A stretch of 43,841 bases of DNA, taken from NCBI RefSeq assembly GCF_039062465.1, contig NZ_JBCLNF010000009.1, positions 1 through 43,841 of the forward strand. Direction: 5' to 3'. The translations under genes were made by a program, and so were the position numbers. The stretch comes from Parolsenella sp958406235. Its GTDB lineage: Bacteria > Actinomycetota > Coriobacteriia > Coriobacteriales > Atopobiaceae. Under the pieces are notes generated by a model. The model had not been told where the DNA came from. It searched no databases and was given only the letters and a program-made list of their open reading frames with translations. Below are positions 1 to 8,063 of this stretch, in pieces (position 1 is the stretch's first letter; each line of letters begins with the position of its first letter).

Positions 1-77
1 AGGACCTCGGGGGCGTTCGGTTAACTGCGGGAGCGTGCCGTCAGCTCAATGTGTTCGGTTGGGATCGGAAATCAACC

Positions 78-110
78 AGCGCCGCCGATGGGATGTTCAT
101 CGACGGCGCT
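78..110. terminator. Hairpin, probable terminator
   Basis: Positions 78-90 and 98-110 pair over 13 bp with one mismatch around a 7-nt loop. Neither side has a clean T-run, though the minus-strand side continues with TTGATTT. It lies about 140 nt past the end of the minus-strand stress-protein gene. No gene is recognisable in positions 1-252, which otherwise hold only shadow frames. Confidence 0.45.
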
Positions 111-252
111 TGCGTGATTTCTGCCAGTTGACGTTCCGCGAGGCGAGACGTTTGTGCGGAGCGGGTGAAAAGCCCTGCCATTACATGCTTTTACCTGCGG
201 CGGCGCCTGCTTGGCACAGGCCACGATGCGCGGCGGGGCGCCAGGGCGGGTG

Positions 253-702
253 CTACTTCACGACGAGGATGTCGCAGTCGGTATTGCGAAGCAGGAACGT
301 CGAGATGGAGCCGAGCAGCGCGTACTTGATGCTTGAGAGGCCGCGTGCTCCGCAAAGTACGAGGTCAGGCTTAATGACGTCGAGCAACTCCTCCTTGAGG
401 GTCTCGCGAATGCGACCGGTCCTTACCTGAACCTCGACCTTCGGGATGTGGTCGTTCGCCTTTGCCTCGGCAACGAGGGGCTCGATGGACTCGCGGAATG
501 CCTTGTCCATGCCGGGAATGAGGTCTGACGGGAAGGCGCCGGCGGTCTCGAGGACCGTGGAGTCGATGACGTGGCCGATGTATAGCTCTGCGCCGTTGTT
601 TGCCGCCACGACGATGGCGCGGCTGAGCACCTTGTCCTGCTGTTCAGAACCATCGAGTGAGACGAATACCTTCTTGTAACCAATGTCGTTGAGGGTTGCC
701 AT
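253..702 (-). CDS. Universal stress protein (UspA family, ATP-binding type)
   Basis: A 149-residue single-domain Usp protein, the usual length for the family. The C-terminal third carries G-A-R-G-(9 residues)-G-S at about residues 118-133, which fits the G-2x-G-9x-G-S/T signature of ATP-binding Usp proteins; the N-terminal strand KKVFVSLDGSE is also typical. Such proteins are cytoplasmic and help cells survive starvation or stress, but the exact function of this one cannot be read from sequence. I start at 702 (MATLNDIGYK) because a GAGGT ribosome site lies just upstream; the frame stays open to 753, but those extra residues look like untranslated leader. It appears to be a single-gene transcript. 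Confidence 0.93.
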   Translation of the reverse strand: MATLNDIGYKKVFVSLDGSEQQDKVLSRAIVVAANNGAELYIGHVIDSTVLETAGAFPSDLIPGMDKAFRESIEPLVAEAKANDHIPKVEVQVRTGRIRETLKEELLDVIKPDLVLCGARGLSSIKYALLGSISTFLLRNTDCDILVVK

Positions 703-1233
703 GACGTACCTCGTTTCTCTGGATGGGGTCCCCTGTGAGCCCCGGCCGGGCATAGAGGTGTTCCGCGTCCGGTCATGCCCTAGGTATACCCATGCTGAGG
801 AATCTCGAGCGGATCGTGGACGCGCGGGCGAATGCGTCGGTGGACGGCGACCGTATGCAATTCTGTACGCTTGGGGCGGCTAAGCATGTCATAGGCGTAC
901 TGCGCGCCAACACGTGCGCCCCACGCCAACGCGTGCCTCGCTTGGTTCCGCGGGCGAATCGGCTGCGTCTGGTTCTGTGGGGTTTGTCACATCGGGCGTC
1001 CGATGGACGCCTCGCTCGTTCGGCGCATCATAATCAGTGACGTAGTTCCCACCTCGACAACGCTTCGCGTCTGGTTGCCTGCTCGCCTTGGCAGCGCCAT
1101 CCGGGCGGCATCCACCCCGGCGATGACGTCCCGTTCGGTGGCGCCGCGCGCCCGCTTCGGCGTGCCAGTTGTGCCAACCGCAGCCACGTGATCAATCGCA
1201 GCGCCCCGCCGCGCTCAAATCGAAAGGTCCTGA
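703..1233. other. Intergenic stretch without a recognised gene
   Basis: About 530 nt between the divergent stress-protein gene and uppP. I see no conserved protein frame or tRNA. Small items are a GGTATACC palindrome near 782-789, a 7-bp hairpin at 995-1011 (GGCGTCC/GGACGCC) and a possible -10 CATAAT at 1029-1034 for uppP, without a convincing -35. If that -10 is right, uppP has a leader of roughly 190 nt. Confidence 0.5.
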
Positions 1234-2178
1234 ATGATCCCCATGAACCCCATCGACCTGCTCAAATCCGCCTTCCTTGGTCTGGTCGAGGGCATCACCG
1301 AGTGGCTACCCATCTCCTCGACCGGCCACATGATCTTGGTCGACGAGTTCGTGAAGCTGAACGTCACCGAAGAGTTCTGGAACATGTTCCTCGTCGTTAT
1401 TCAGCTGGGTGCGATTCTCTCCGTCTGCGTGCTGTACTTCCATCAGCTCAACCCCTTTAGCCCAAGCAAGGGCAAGGAGGGCCGTCGCGCCACTTGGAGC
1501 CTCTGGGGCAAGATCGTCGTGGGTTGCATCCCCGCAGCAGTCATCGGACTGCCGCTCGACGACTTCATGGACGAGCACTTCCACAACTCCTATGTGGTTG
1601 CTGGTGCCCTCATCGTCTATGGCATCGCGTTCATCCTGATCGAGAACTGGCGCGCGCGCCGTCGTTCCGAGATGGTTGCCGAGCGCCCTCACGGTGCGCA
1701 CTTTGCCCCCGGCGTGACCGATGACCTTGCCGAGAAGGACTCCGACTTCGGTGCTATTGCGAGTGTCGATGAGGTCACGTACAAGACGGCGATCGGCATC
1801 GGCTGCTTCCAGGTCCTCTCGCTCGTGCCGGGCACGTCGCGCTCGGGATCCACGATCATCGGCGGCCTGCTGCTTGGCTGCACGCGTGCCGTGGCGGCGG
1901 AGTTCACGTTCTTCCTCGCCATTCCTGTCATGTTCGGCGCGAGCTTGCTCAAGATCGTCAAGTTCGCGCTCAAGGGCGCCGCGATGAGCGCCAACGAGTG
2001 GGGGATCATGCTGGTGGGCCTTGTCGTGGCGTTCGTGGTGTCGCTCGTTGCAATCAAGTGGCTTACGGGCTTCGTGCGCAAGCATGACTTCAAGGTCTTC
2101 GGCTGGTACCGCATCGTTCTCGGCGTGGTCGTGCTCGCGTTCTTCCTCGTGATTGCCCCGGCGCTTGGCATCGCATAG
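1234..2178 (+). CDS. uppP: Undecaprenyl-diphosphatase UppP (BacA family)
   Basis: Integral membrane phosphatase that converts undecaprenyl diphosphate to the monophosphate, recycling the lipid carrier for peptidoglycan and other wall polymers; its loss or overproduction alters bacitracin sensitivity. Both family signatures are present: EGITEWLPISSTGH at residues 19-32 and PGTSRSGSTIIGG near residue 199. Several long hydrophobic helices follow. At 314 residues it is longer than E. coli UppP (about 273), with extra hydrophilic loops around residues 80-95 and 140-165. ATG 1234 is preferred over ATG 1243 because an AAAGG site sits 6 nt before it. The next gene starts 76 nt downstream and may be co-transcribed. 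Confidence 0.96.
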   Translation: MIPMNPIDLLKSAFLGLVEGITEWLPISSTGHMILVDEFVKLNVTEEFWNMFLVVIQLGAILSVCVLYFHQLNPFSPSKGKEGRRATWSLWGKIVVGCIPAAVIGLPLDDFMDEHFHNSYVVAGALIVYGIAFILIENWRARRRSEMVAERPHGAHFAPGVTDDLAEKDSDFGAIASVDEVTYKTAIGIGCFQVLSLVPGTSRSGSTIIGGLLLGCTRAVAAEFTFFLAIPVMFGASLLKIVKFALKGAAMSANEWGIMLVGLVVAFVVSLVAIKWLTGFVRKHDFKVFGWYRIVLGVVVLAFFLVIAPALGIA

Positions 2179-2253
2179 GGGTCGCGTGTTCGCGGGTGGC
2201 AATTTGTCGGAGTGTATACTGGGGCCAATACTCCGATGACCAAGGAGGGTCCC

Positions 2254-2832
2254 ATGTTTTGTCCTAAGTGCGGAGCCCAGCTCCCTGACGGCTCTAGGTT
2301 CTGCGCGAGCTGCGGCTCTCAGATTAGCGGTGCTCCCGCCCCTGCCGCCGCTCCTCAGGCTGGCTATGTTCCTCCTGTCCAGCCCATCAAGCCCAGCATT
2401 GCCGTTTCGGGCCTTGCGACGAACGACCTCGGCATGCTTGCGTCCGTCGTCGCTGCCTTCGTGGGCATCGTGGCGTTCTTCATGCCCATCATCTCGCTGA
2501 GCGTCTTTGGTTCCACCACCACGTTGAGTGCCATGCAGATGACCTTCGGCGCTACGGTCTATGGCATGAGCATGGACGGCGAGTTCGCAAACATCCTGTT
2601 CCTCGTTATTCCGGTCATCGCGCTTGTTGTCTCCCTTCTTGTGAAGGGCAAGTCCGGCGCGATCGCTCGCATCGTCGTCGCCGTGGTCCTTCTTGGCTTC
2701 GTCTTCGCCTGGAAGGGTCAGGTCGATGACCAGGGCTATGGCTTCTTCGCCATGGAGATTGCCTTTAACCTCTTCGTTCTCTCTGGTGCCGCCGTCGCCG
2801 TTGGCGGAGTCCTGTCGATGCTGAAGAAGTAA
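2254..2832 (+). CDS. Zinc-ribbon membrane protein
   Basis: 192 residues. The N-terminus MFCPKCGAQLPDGSRFCASC is a double CxxC zinc ribbon, followed by an Ala/Pro-rich linker (residues 28-48) and four hydrophobic segments that look like membrane helices (about 60-83, 120-136, 143-160 and 172-190). The family is common in Actinobacteria and has no established function. I start at 2254, not at the upstream in-frame codon 2212, because AAGGAGGG at 2242-2249 is an excellent ribosome site. A TATACT at 2215-2220 could be a -10 element. It ends at a strong terminator. Two further zinc-ribbon proteins lie at 8064 and 9379. Confidence 0.85.
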   Translation: MFCPKCGAQLPDGSRFCASCGSQISGAPAPAAAPQAGYVPPVQPIKPSIAVSGLATNDLGMLASVVAAFVGIVAFFMPIISLSVFGSTTTLSAMQMTFGATVYGMSMDGEFANILFLVIPVIALVVSLLVKGKSGAIARIVVAVVLLGFVFAWKGQVDDQGYGFFAMEIAFNLFVLSGAAVAVGGVLSMLKK

Positions 2833-2863
2833 CAGGCGTGCTGTTCGCAAGTAGCTCTAAATA

Positions 2864-2902
2864 GGCCGGCCCGGGCGGTAAGTCCCGGGCCGGCCTTTGT
2901 TT
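2864..2902 (+). terminator. Intrinsic terminator after the uppP / zinc-ribbon genes
   Basis: Perfect 12-bp stem (2864-2875 with 2884-2895, GGCCGGCCCGGG), 8-nt loop, followed by TTTGTTTT. Confidence 0.92.
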
Positions 2903-3102
2903 TGAAGTCTGGCTGAGTCACGCGTAAGGCTCGGCAATTCTTCCCGCTGCGATGCAGGGGCGGAGTGGTTGGCCGTAGGAGCGCAACGGCTTGCCGGCAC
3001 GGCATCATGGCTTGCGCGCGGGGCATGGCGCGTGCGAATAACGGGTTTGCGCGCACAGTGTGTTTTGGGGCCGCAACGAAAAAGCGCGGGCCTGTCCGGG
3101 TC

Positions 3103-4113
3103 CTAGTTCACGGCGTTGGTGGGCGTGCGGCCCTCGATCAAAATCTCGGAGCAGGAGTCGAGCGACATGCTCGCGAGCGCGAGGGTGCTCTCGCGCGAGA
3201 GGTAGGCCGAGTGCGGCGTCGTCACGCAGCGCGGATGCTCGATGAGCCAGCGGTTGAGGTTGTCCGTGCCGTCGTTCTCGCCTGCGAGGGTGTCGAGCCC
3301 CGCCGCCGTGATGCCGCGCTCTCCATCGCTGGCGATGCTCTCATCCAACGCCGCCACGAGCGCGTCTTCGTCCACGACCTCACCTCGGGCGGTGTTGATG
3401 AGATACGCGCTCGGCTTCATGAGGGCGAGCTCGCGCTTGCCGATAAGCCCCTCCGTCTCGGGGATGAGCGGGCAGTGGAGGCTCACGACGTCGGACTGGG
3501 CGAGGAGGTCGTCGAGGGTCTCGGCCTTTTCGACGCCAAACTCTGCGAGGGTCTCGGCGCTCTTCGTGGGTGCCCATGCGACGACGCGCATGCCCAGGCC
3601 GCGGGCCATGGGAGCGAGCGCCTGAGCGATGTGTCCAAAGAACACGAGACCCAGGGTCTTTCCTGAGGCGCGCGTGGTGGGGTAGCCCTCCACGGGGTCC
3701 CAGCCACCCTCGAACATGGAGCGGTTCTGGAACGTGATCTTGCGGAAGAGGTCGAGCATGAGGCCGAGGGCGTGCGTCGCCACGTCTTCGGCGCAGTAGC
3801 CGGGGCAGTTCGTGACCGTGACGCCGTGCTTGCGGAGTGCGGCGAGGTCCATGTGATTGGTGCCGATGGACATGCTCGCGACGAGCTTCACACCGGCGGC
3901 TTCCATGAGCGCCGCGCACTCGGCGTCGACGGGCATGAACTCGCCGATGACGGCTTCCATGCCGTCGAGCTCCTCGGCGGTGGGGGAGCAGTAGGGCGCG
4001 TGAACGCAATCGACGAGGTCGATGGCGTCGGCGTAGGGCTTCTGGGAAAGGACCTTGTGTCCAAAGTCGAGGTATTCGGGGAGGGCGTAGTAGAGGACTC
4101 GATGTCTGGGCAT
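3103..4113 (-). CDS. D-isomer-specific 2-hydroxyacid dehydrogenase family protein
   Basis: 336 residues, the normal length for NAD(P)-dependent D-2-hydroxyacid dehydrogenases, which interconvert 2-oxo acids and D-2-hydroxy acids in the cytoplasm. The catalytic triad can be placed: Arg in NTARGEVVDEDAL, Glu in LAGEND and His in TPHSAYLS. Family landmarks NCPGYCAEDVATHALGLML and the lid segment are present. Odd: the dinucleotide loop, normally GxGxxG in a context like IIGFGRIG, reads LVFFGHIAQA here, so the first and third glycines are Phe and Ala. Cofactor binding may be altered; the substrate is unknown. Start 4113 (MPRHRVLYY) has an AAAGGA site; the open frame upstream to 4155 lacks one. It is transcribed divergently from the helicase gene. 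Confidence 0.88.
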   Translation of the reverse strand: MPRHRVLYYALPEYLDFGHKVLSQKPYADAIDLVDCVHAPYCSPTAEELDGMEAVIGEFMPVDAECAALMEAAGVKLVASMSIGTNHMDLAALRKHGVTVTNCPGYCAEDVATHALGLMLDLFRKITFQNRSMFEGGWDPVEGYPTTRASGKTLGLVFFGHIAQALAPMARGLGMRVVAWAPTKSAETLAEFGVEKAETLDDLLAQSDVVSLHCPLIPETEGLIGKRELALMKPSAYLINTARGEVVDEDALVAALDESIASDGERGITAAGLDTLAGENDGTDNLNRWLIEHPRCVTTPHSAYLSRESTLALASMSLDSCSEILIEGRTPTNAVN

Positions 4114-4308
4114 GGCGTTCCTTTCGTCGCAAAGAAATGCGGGATTAGTCAGCATCTGTCCATTCTAGGCGCTTTGAGTTTCTGTCCGCGGTCGCGGTTA
4201 GACTAGGAACGATTAATCTCGCGACGCGGTTCGTTCTGGCTTCGCGGCTGGGGTCTTCGCCCCGGTCTCGCCATCGGGTTTCCGCGCGCATGACCAGGGA
4301 GACTACGT

Positions 4309-7143
4309 ATGACGCAAGGACCAGCCAAGAGAAGCGCCCGCGACCTGACGTTGCCTAGCTTTGTCACGGGAGCGCAGGTCGCCGGCGCGCAGCCCGCGGC
4401 CACGAAGCCCGTTGCGCCCGTGACCGAACAGCTCTTCTCGATTCCCGCCGCGGCTCCGGCGGTGGCTGCGACGACGGTTCCGGCGCCCGCTCCGGCCCCC
4501 GCCTCCGCACCGGTCCCGGCGCGCCCGCGCTGGACGCCACCCGCGGTGACGATCGACCTCGCGAGCCTCAATCCCGCCCAGCGCGAGGCCGCGGAGTGTA
4601 CGCATGGTCCGCTGCTCGTGCTTGCTGGTGCCGGCTCGGGCAAGACACGCGTGCTCACCTACCGCATCGCCCACATGATCGCGGACGAGGGCGTGCGCCC
4701 CTGGCAGATTCTCGCCATCACGTTCACCAACAAGGCGGCAAAGGAGATGCGTGAGCGTCTCGACGCCCTGCTGCCGGGCGGCACGCGCGGCATGTGGGTG
4801 TGCACCTTCCACGCCATGTGCGTCCGCATCCTCCGCGATGATGCGGATAAGCTGGGCTACACCTCCAACTTCACCATTTATGATGACGATGACTCGAAGC
4901 GCCTCGTGAAGCAGATCATGGGCGACCTCAACATCGAGCCCAAGCAGTTCCCGCTCAATGGCATTCGCTCTCGCATCTCTAGCGCCAAGAATGCCCTCGT
5001 TCTGCCTGATGAGTTCGAGGGGCTTGCTAACACACCGCCCCTTCAGGCGACGGCTCGCGTCTATCGCGAGCTGCAGTCTCGCCTTGAACGCGCGAACGCT
5101 ATGGACTTCGATGATCTGCTCATAAACGCCCACAAGCTGCTTCGTGACCATCCGGATGTCCTGGCCAAGTACCAGCAGCGCTTTGTGCAGATCAGCGTGG
5201 ACGAGTACCAGGACACCAACCACGTCCAGTACGAGATCACGAACATGCTCGCCGCGAGCCAACGCAACCTTATGGTCGTCGGTGATGATGACCAGTCCAT
5301 TTATAGCTGGCGTGGCGCGGATATCCAGAACATCCTCGATTTCGAGAAGGACTATCCGGATGCCAAGGTCGTGAAGCTGGAGGAGAACTACCGCTCAACC
5401 GGCCATATCCTCAACGCCGCAAACGCCGTTGTCGCCAACAACAGCCGTCGCAAGGAGAAGCGCCTCTTCACCTCGCGTGGGGACGGCGAGCTCGTGCAGG
5501 CCTACCAGGCGAGCGACGAGCGCGACGAGGGCCGCTGGATCGGTGCCCAGATCGAGAAGATCCACTCCGCCGGTACGAGCTACGACGACATGGCGGTCTT
5601 CTACCGCACCAACGCCCAGAGCCGCATCCTCGAAGACATGCTGCTCCGTGCCGGTGTCCCGTACAAGATCGTGGGCGGCACGCGCTTCTTCGACCGTGCG
5701 GAGATTCGTGACGTCACGGCCTATCTCAAACTCGTGGTGAATCCCGCGGATGACGTGAGCGCCCTGCGCGTGGTCAACACGCCGCGCCGCGGCATTGGCT
5801 CGACGAGCGTGGCGAAGATCCAGAGCTACGCCCTGGTCAACGGCATGCCGTTTTTGGCCGCCTGCCAGGCTTGCGTTGCGGAGGAGGGCCTCCTCACGGC
5901 GAAGGTCAGGGGAGCGCTTGCCCAGTTCACGGGCGTGATTGAGGCTGCGCGCCACAAGTCCGGAGAACTTGCGCGCGTGATCGAGTCCATCGTTGATGAC
6001 GCCGGCCTCATCAATGCGCTCGAGGCCGAGCACACCATTGAGGCGGATGGCCGTATCGAGAACATCCGCGAGTTCCTTGGCGTTGCCCAGGAGTTCGACG
6101 AGACTCACGACGACGTGGCGGAGACCCTCGAGAGCCTGGCGCAGTTGCGCGAGGCTGGCATGATCGACGCCGTGGGAGAGATGCCTGCTGCCGTCCCCGT
6201 CGCTCAACCGACTGACCCCAGCGTGACGGTTGCCGCCGAGAAGCTTCCCGCCTTCATGGAGTGGCTCGCCCTCCGTAGTGACCTCGACGCCCTTGCGGGT
6301 TCGAGCAGCGCGGTGACGATGATGACGGTGCACTCCGCCAAGGGCCTGGAGTTCCCCGTCGTGTTCGTTGCCGGCATGGAGGAGGGTATCTTCCCGCACG
6401 CTGGTCACGAGGATGACCCGTCCGGCGTCGAGGAGGAGAGGCGCCTTGCCTACGTCGCCATCACGCGCGCGGAGCGCCAGCTCTTCCTCACCTACGCCGC
6501 AACGCGTCGCACCTATGGCTCCACCACGGCGAATCCGCCGAGCCGCTTCCTCCGCGAGATTCCTGAGCAGGACATCCAGCTCGTGGGTGTCGGCTCGGAC
6601 GGCTTCTCGGGCGTTGGCTGGGAGAAGCGCGGAGATCGCCGCGGCACGTATGGCAGCGGCACGGAGGCCTATGGCGGCGCGGTGTTCGGCTCCGCCACGC
6701 GCTCCGCTGGCGGCAATGCGCAGAATCGTGCGGGTGGCATGAGCTTCCGCTCCGCGAGCGAGGGCTTTGGTGGCCGCAGCGCCTCTGGCATCTCATCCGG
6801 CTCTGGTCTGCCCCTCTCCGCTCTGGGCGGACGTGGATCTGGTCCACGCACCTTTGGTTCCGACGGCTTTGACGCGGTGGGATCTGGTCGCGTGTTCGGC
6901 TCTGGTCGTGCGGCGGCTCCTGCGGAGGATCCGTTTGCCCAGAACCCGTCTGGTGGCATCAAGCGCGATGCGGCCAAGGCATCCGAGGGCTTTGCCAAGG
7001 GAGACAAGGTCTCGCACAAGACCTTCGGTCCCGGCGTGGTCCTCTCTGCCTCGGGCGATGTCGTCGAGGTTAAGTTCACACGAACGGGCAAGATCAAGAA
7101 GCTTATGAAGGGCTTCGCGCCCATCGTCAAGATCGAGGGATAG
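4309..7143 (+). CDS. pcrA: ATP-dependent DNA helicase, UvrD/PcrA family
   Basis: 944-residue superfamily 1A 3'-5' helicase involved in nucleotide-excision repair, replication restart and removal of RecA or stalled polymerase from DNA. Visible motifs: Walker A GAGSGKT (about 106-112), motif Ia ITFTNKAAKEM, Walker B DEYQDT (about 298-303), GDDDQSIYSWRGA, LEENYRST (about 358), HSAKGLEFPVVFVAG (about 673) and VAITRAERQLF (about 716). Residues about 897-944 form the small C-terminal DNA/RNA-polymerase-binding domain (FAKGDKVSHKTFGPGVV). Two unusual low-complexity regions lengthen it beyond the typical 720-800 residues: an Ala/Pro-rich N-terminal extension (residues 20-80) and a Gly/Ser/Phe-rich linker (about 760-895). 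The GGGAG-like site before ATG 4309 fits. The mscS gene follows 2 nt after the stop. Confidence 0.96.
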   Translation: MTQGPAKRSARDLTLPSFVTGAQVAGAQPAATKPVAPVTEQLFSIPAAAPAVAATTVPAPAPAPASAPVPARPRWTPPAVTIDLASLNPAQREAAECTHGPLLVLAGAGSGKTRVLTYRIAHMIADEGVRPWQILAITFTNKAAKEMRERLDALLPGGTRGMWVCTFHAMCVRILRDDADKLGYTSNFTIYDDDDSKRLVKQIMGDLNIEPKQFPLNGIRSRISSAKNALVLPDEFEGLANTPPLQATARVYRELQSRLERANAMDFDDLLINAHKLLRDHPDVLAKYQQRFVQISVDEYQDTNHVQYEITNMLAASQRNLMVVGDDDQSIYSWRGADIQNILDFEKDYPDAKVVKLEENYRSTGHILNAANAVVANNSRRKEKRLFTSRGDGELVQAYQASDERDEGRWIGAQIEKIHSAGTSYDDMAVFYRTNAQSRILEDMLLRAGVPYKIVGGTRFFDRAEIRDVTAYLKLVVNPADDVSALRVVNTPRRGIGSTSVAKIQSYALVNGMPFLAACQACVAEEGLLTAKVRGALAQFTGVIEAARHKSGELARVIESIVDDAGLINALEAEHTIEADGRIENIREFLGVAQEFDETHDDVAETLESLAQLREAGMIDAVGEMPAAVPVAQPTDPSVTVAAEKLPAFMEWLALRSDLDALAGSSSAVTMMTVHSAKGLEFPVVFVAGMEEGIFPHAGHEDDPSGVEEERRLAYVAITRAERQLFLTYAATRRTYGSTTANPPSRFLREIPEQDIQLVGVGSDGFSGVGWEKRGDRRGTYGSGTEAYGGAVFGSATRSAGGNAQNRAGGMSFRSASEGFGGRSASGISSGSGLPLSALGGRGSGPRTFGSDGFDAVGSGRVFGSGRAAAPAEDPFAQNPSGGIKRDAAKASEGFAKGDKVSHKTFGPGVVLSASGDVVEVKFTRTGKIKKLMKGFAPIVKIEG

Positions 7144-7145
7144 CT

Positions 7146-7913
7146 ATGGAAGAGGTCACGTTCCTCGGCATGCCGATGCCGGGCCTTATCGCTCGCGTGG
7201 TGACGCTCGGTGTCGCCGCGTTGGTGGCTGCCGGGCTTTCGCACGTGGTCACACGCGCTCTGCGTCGTGCGCTCGAGCACACGAACGTGCCGAGTGCCTC
7301 CATCTTCGTGAACCTCGCCCGTGCTCTCGTGTGGGCATTCGCCCTGCTCTCGGTGCTGCAGCCCGTGTTTGGCATCGCGCCCACGGCCTTCGTGACCGCC
7401 CTGGGCGTGACTTCCCTCGTCATTTCGTTCGGTATGCAGGACACGGTCTCTAACGTTATCGGGGGCCTCGGCCTTATGGCTGGCAAGGTGGTTCAGCCCG
7501 GCGACTTCGTCGAGGTCTCGGGTTTTAAGGGTGAGGTGGTTGACGTCAACTGGCGCAGCACCACCGTTCGTGACCGCTTGGGAAACGAGCAGGTGATTCC
7601 CAATTCCGTCCTCAACAAGACCGCGCTCACACGCAGGGCGGCGGCGTCGGGCTCGCTGTGCGAGATGGACGTCGTGGTCGCGCACGGATCAGACCTCGAC
7701 ACCGTGCGCGCGGACATCCTCGGCGCAGTATCTGAGATGACCAATCTCCTCCGTGCCGATTGCGAGGCATACGCGCGCTTCGTGGGCTCGGATGCGTATG
7801 GAATCCAATGCGTGATCGGTCTTTACTTGGCAGATGGCGTGGCTCCTACGCTGGGCGAGGACGCCCTGATGAGTCGCATCTCCGCTTGTGATTGGATCGC
7901 GCGCGCCGCATAG
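7146..7913 (+). CDS. Small-conductance mechanosensitive channel (MscS family)
   Basis: 255 residues. Three membrane segments (about 14-35, 53-75 and 78-115) are followed by the MscS beta domain with PGDFVEVSGFKGEVVDVNWRS and VIPNSVLNK, the most conserved stretch of the family. The third segment with GMQDTVSNVIGGLGLM is the pore-lining helix. Such channels open on membrane tension and release solutes on hypo-osmotic shock. The start lies 2 nt after the helicase stop, so the two are almost certainly one transcript and translation may be coupled. The 3' end, including the stop codon, is part of a tandem duplication (7909-7984). Confidence 0.93.
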   Translation: MEEVTFLGMPMPGLIARVVTLGVAALVAAGLSHVVTRALRRALEHTNVPSASIFVNLARALVWAFALLSVLQPVFGIAPTAFVTALGVTSLVISFGMQDTVSNVIGGLGLMAGKVVQPGDFVEVSGFKGEVVDVNWRSTTVRDRLGNEQVIPNSVLNKTALTRRAAASGSLCEMDVVVAHGSDLDTVRADILGAVSEMTNLLRADCEAYARFVGSDAYGIQCVIGLYLADGVAPTLGEDALMSRISACDWIARAA

Positions 7914-7984
7914 AAGCTTGCTTTTCGCGTTGTCGGTGCGTCGCAACATAGAAGCCTGCTTCCCGCGGTGTCGATGCGTCACAA
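7909..7984 (+). repeat. 38-bp tandem duplication spanning the mscS stop codon
   Basis: Positions 7909-7946 and 7947-7984 are two adjacent copies of a 38-bp unit with about 32 of 38 identical bases. The first copy contains the mscS stop codon (TAG 7911-7913); the second lies wholly in the intergenic space. All differences are substitutions, so the phase is kept. Confidence 0.85.
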
Positions 7985-7998
7985 GGCTTTCGAATGAA

Positions 7999-8035
7999 AA
8001 GGGGCTCCCGTCCAGCTGGTGGACGGGAGCCCCTT
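7999..8035. terminator. Bidirectional intrinsic terminator
   Basis: Perfect stem of at least 14 bp (8001-8014 with 8020-8033), extended by AA/TT, around a 5-nt loop. It sits between the convergent mscS and zinc-ribbon genes; the minus-strand side ends in CCTTTTC, the better T-run. Confidence 0.88.
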
Positions 8036-8063
8036 GTGCTAGAAGCGGGGGTTTGGAGAGCGG

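Noticed and set aside
1..252. Partial gene at the left edge
   Set aside because: Open frames exist, but none shows conserved sequence or codon bias like the neighbours.
1306..2850. 514-codon antisense frame over uppP and the zinc-ribbon gene
   Set aside because: It crosses two well-supported genes and a charged-residue-only composition marks it as shadow.
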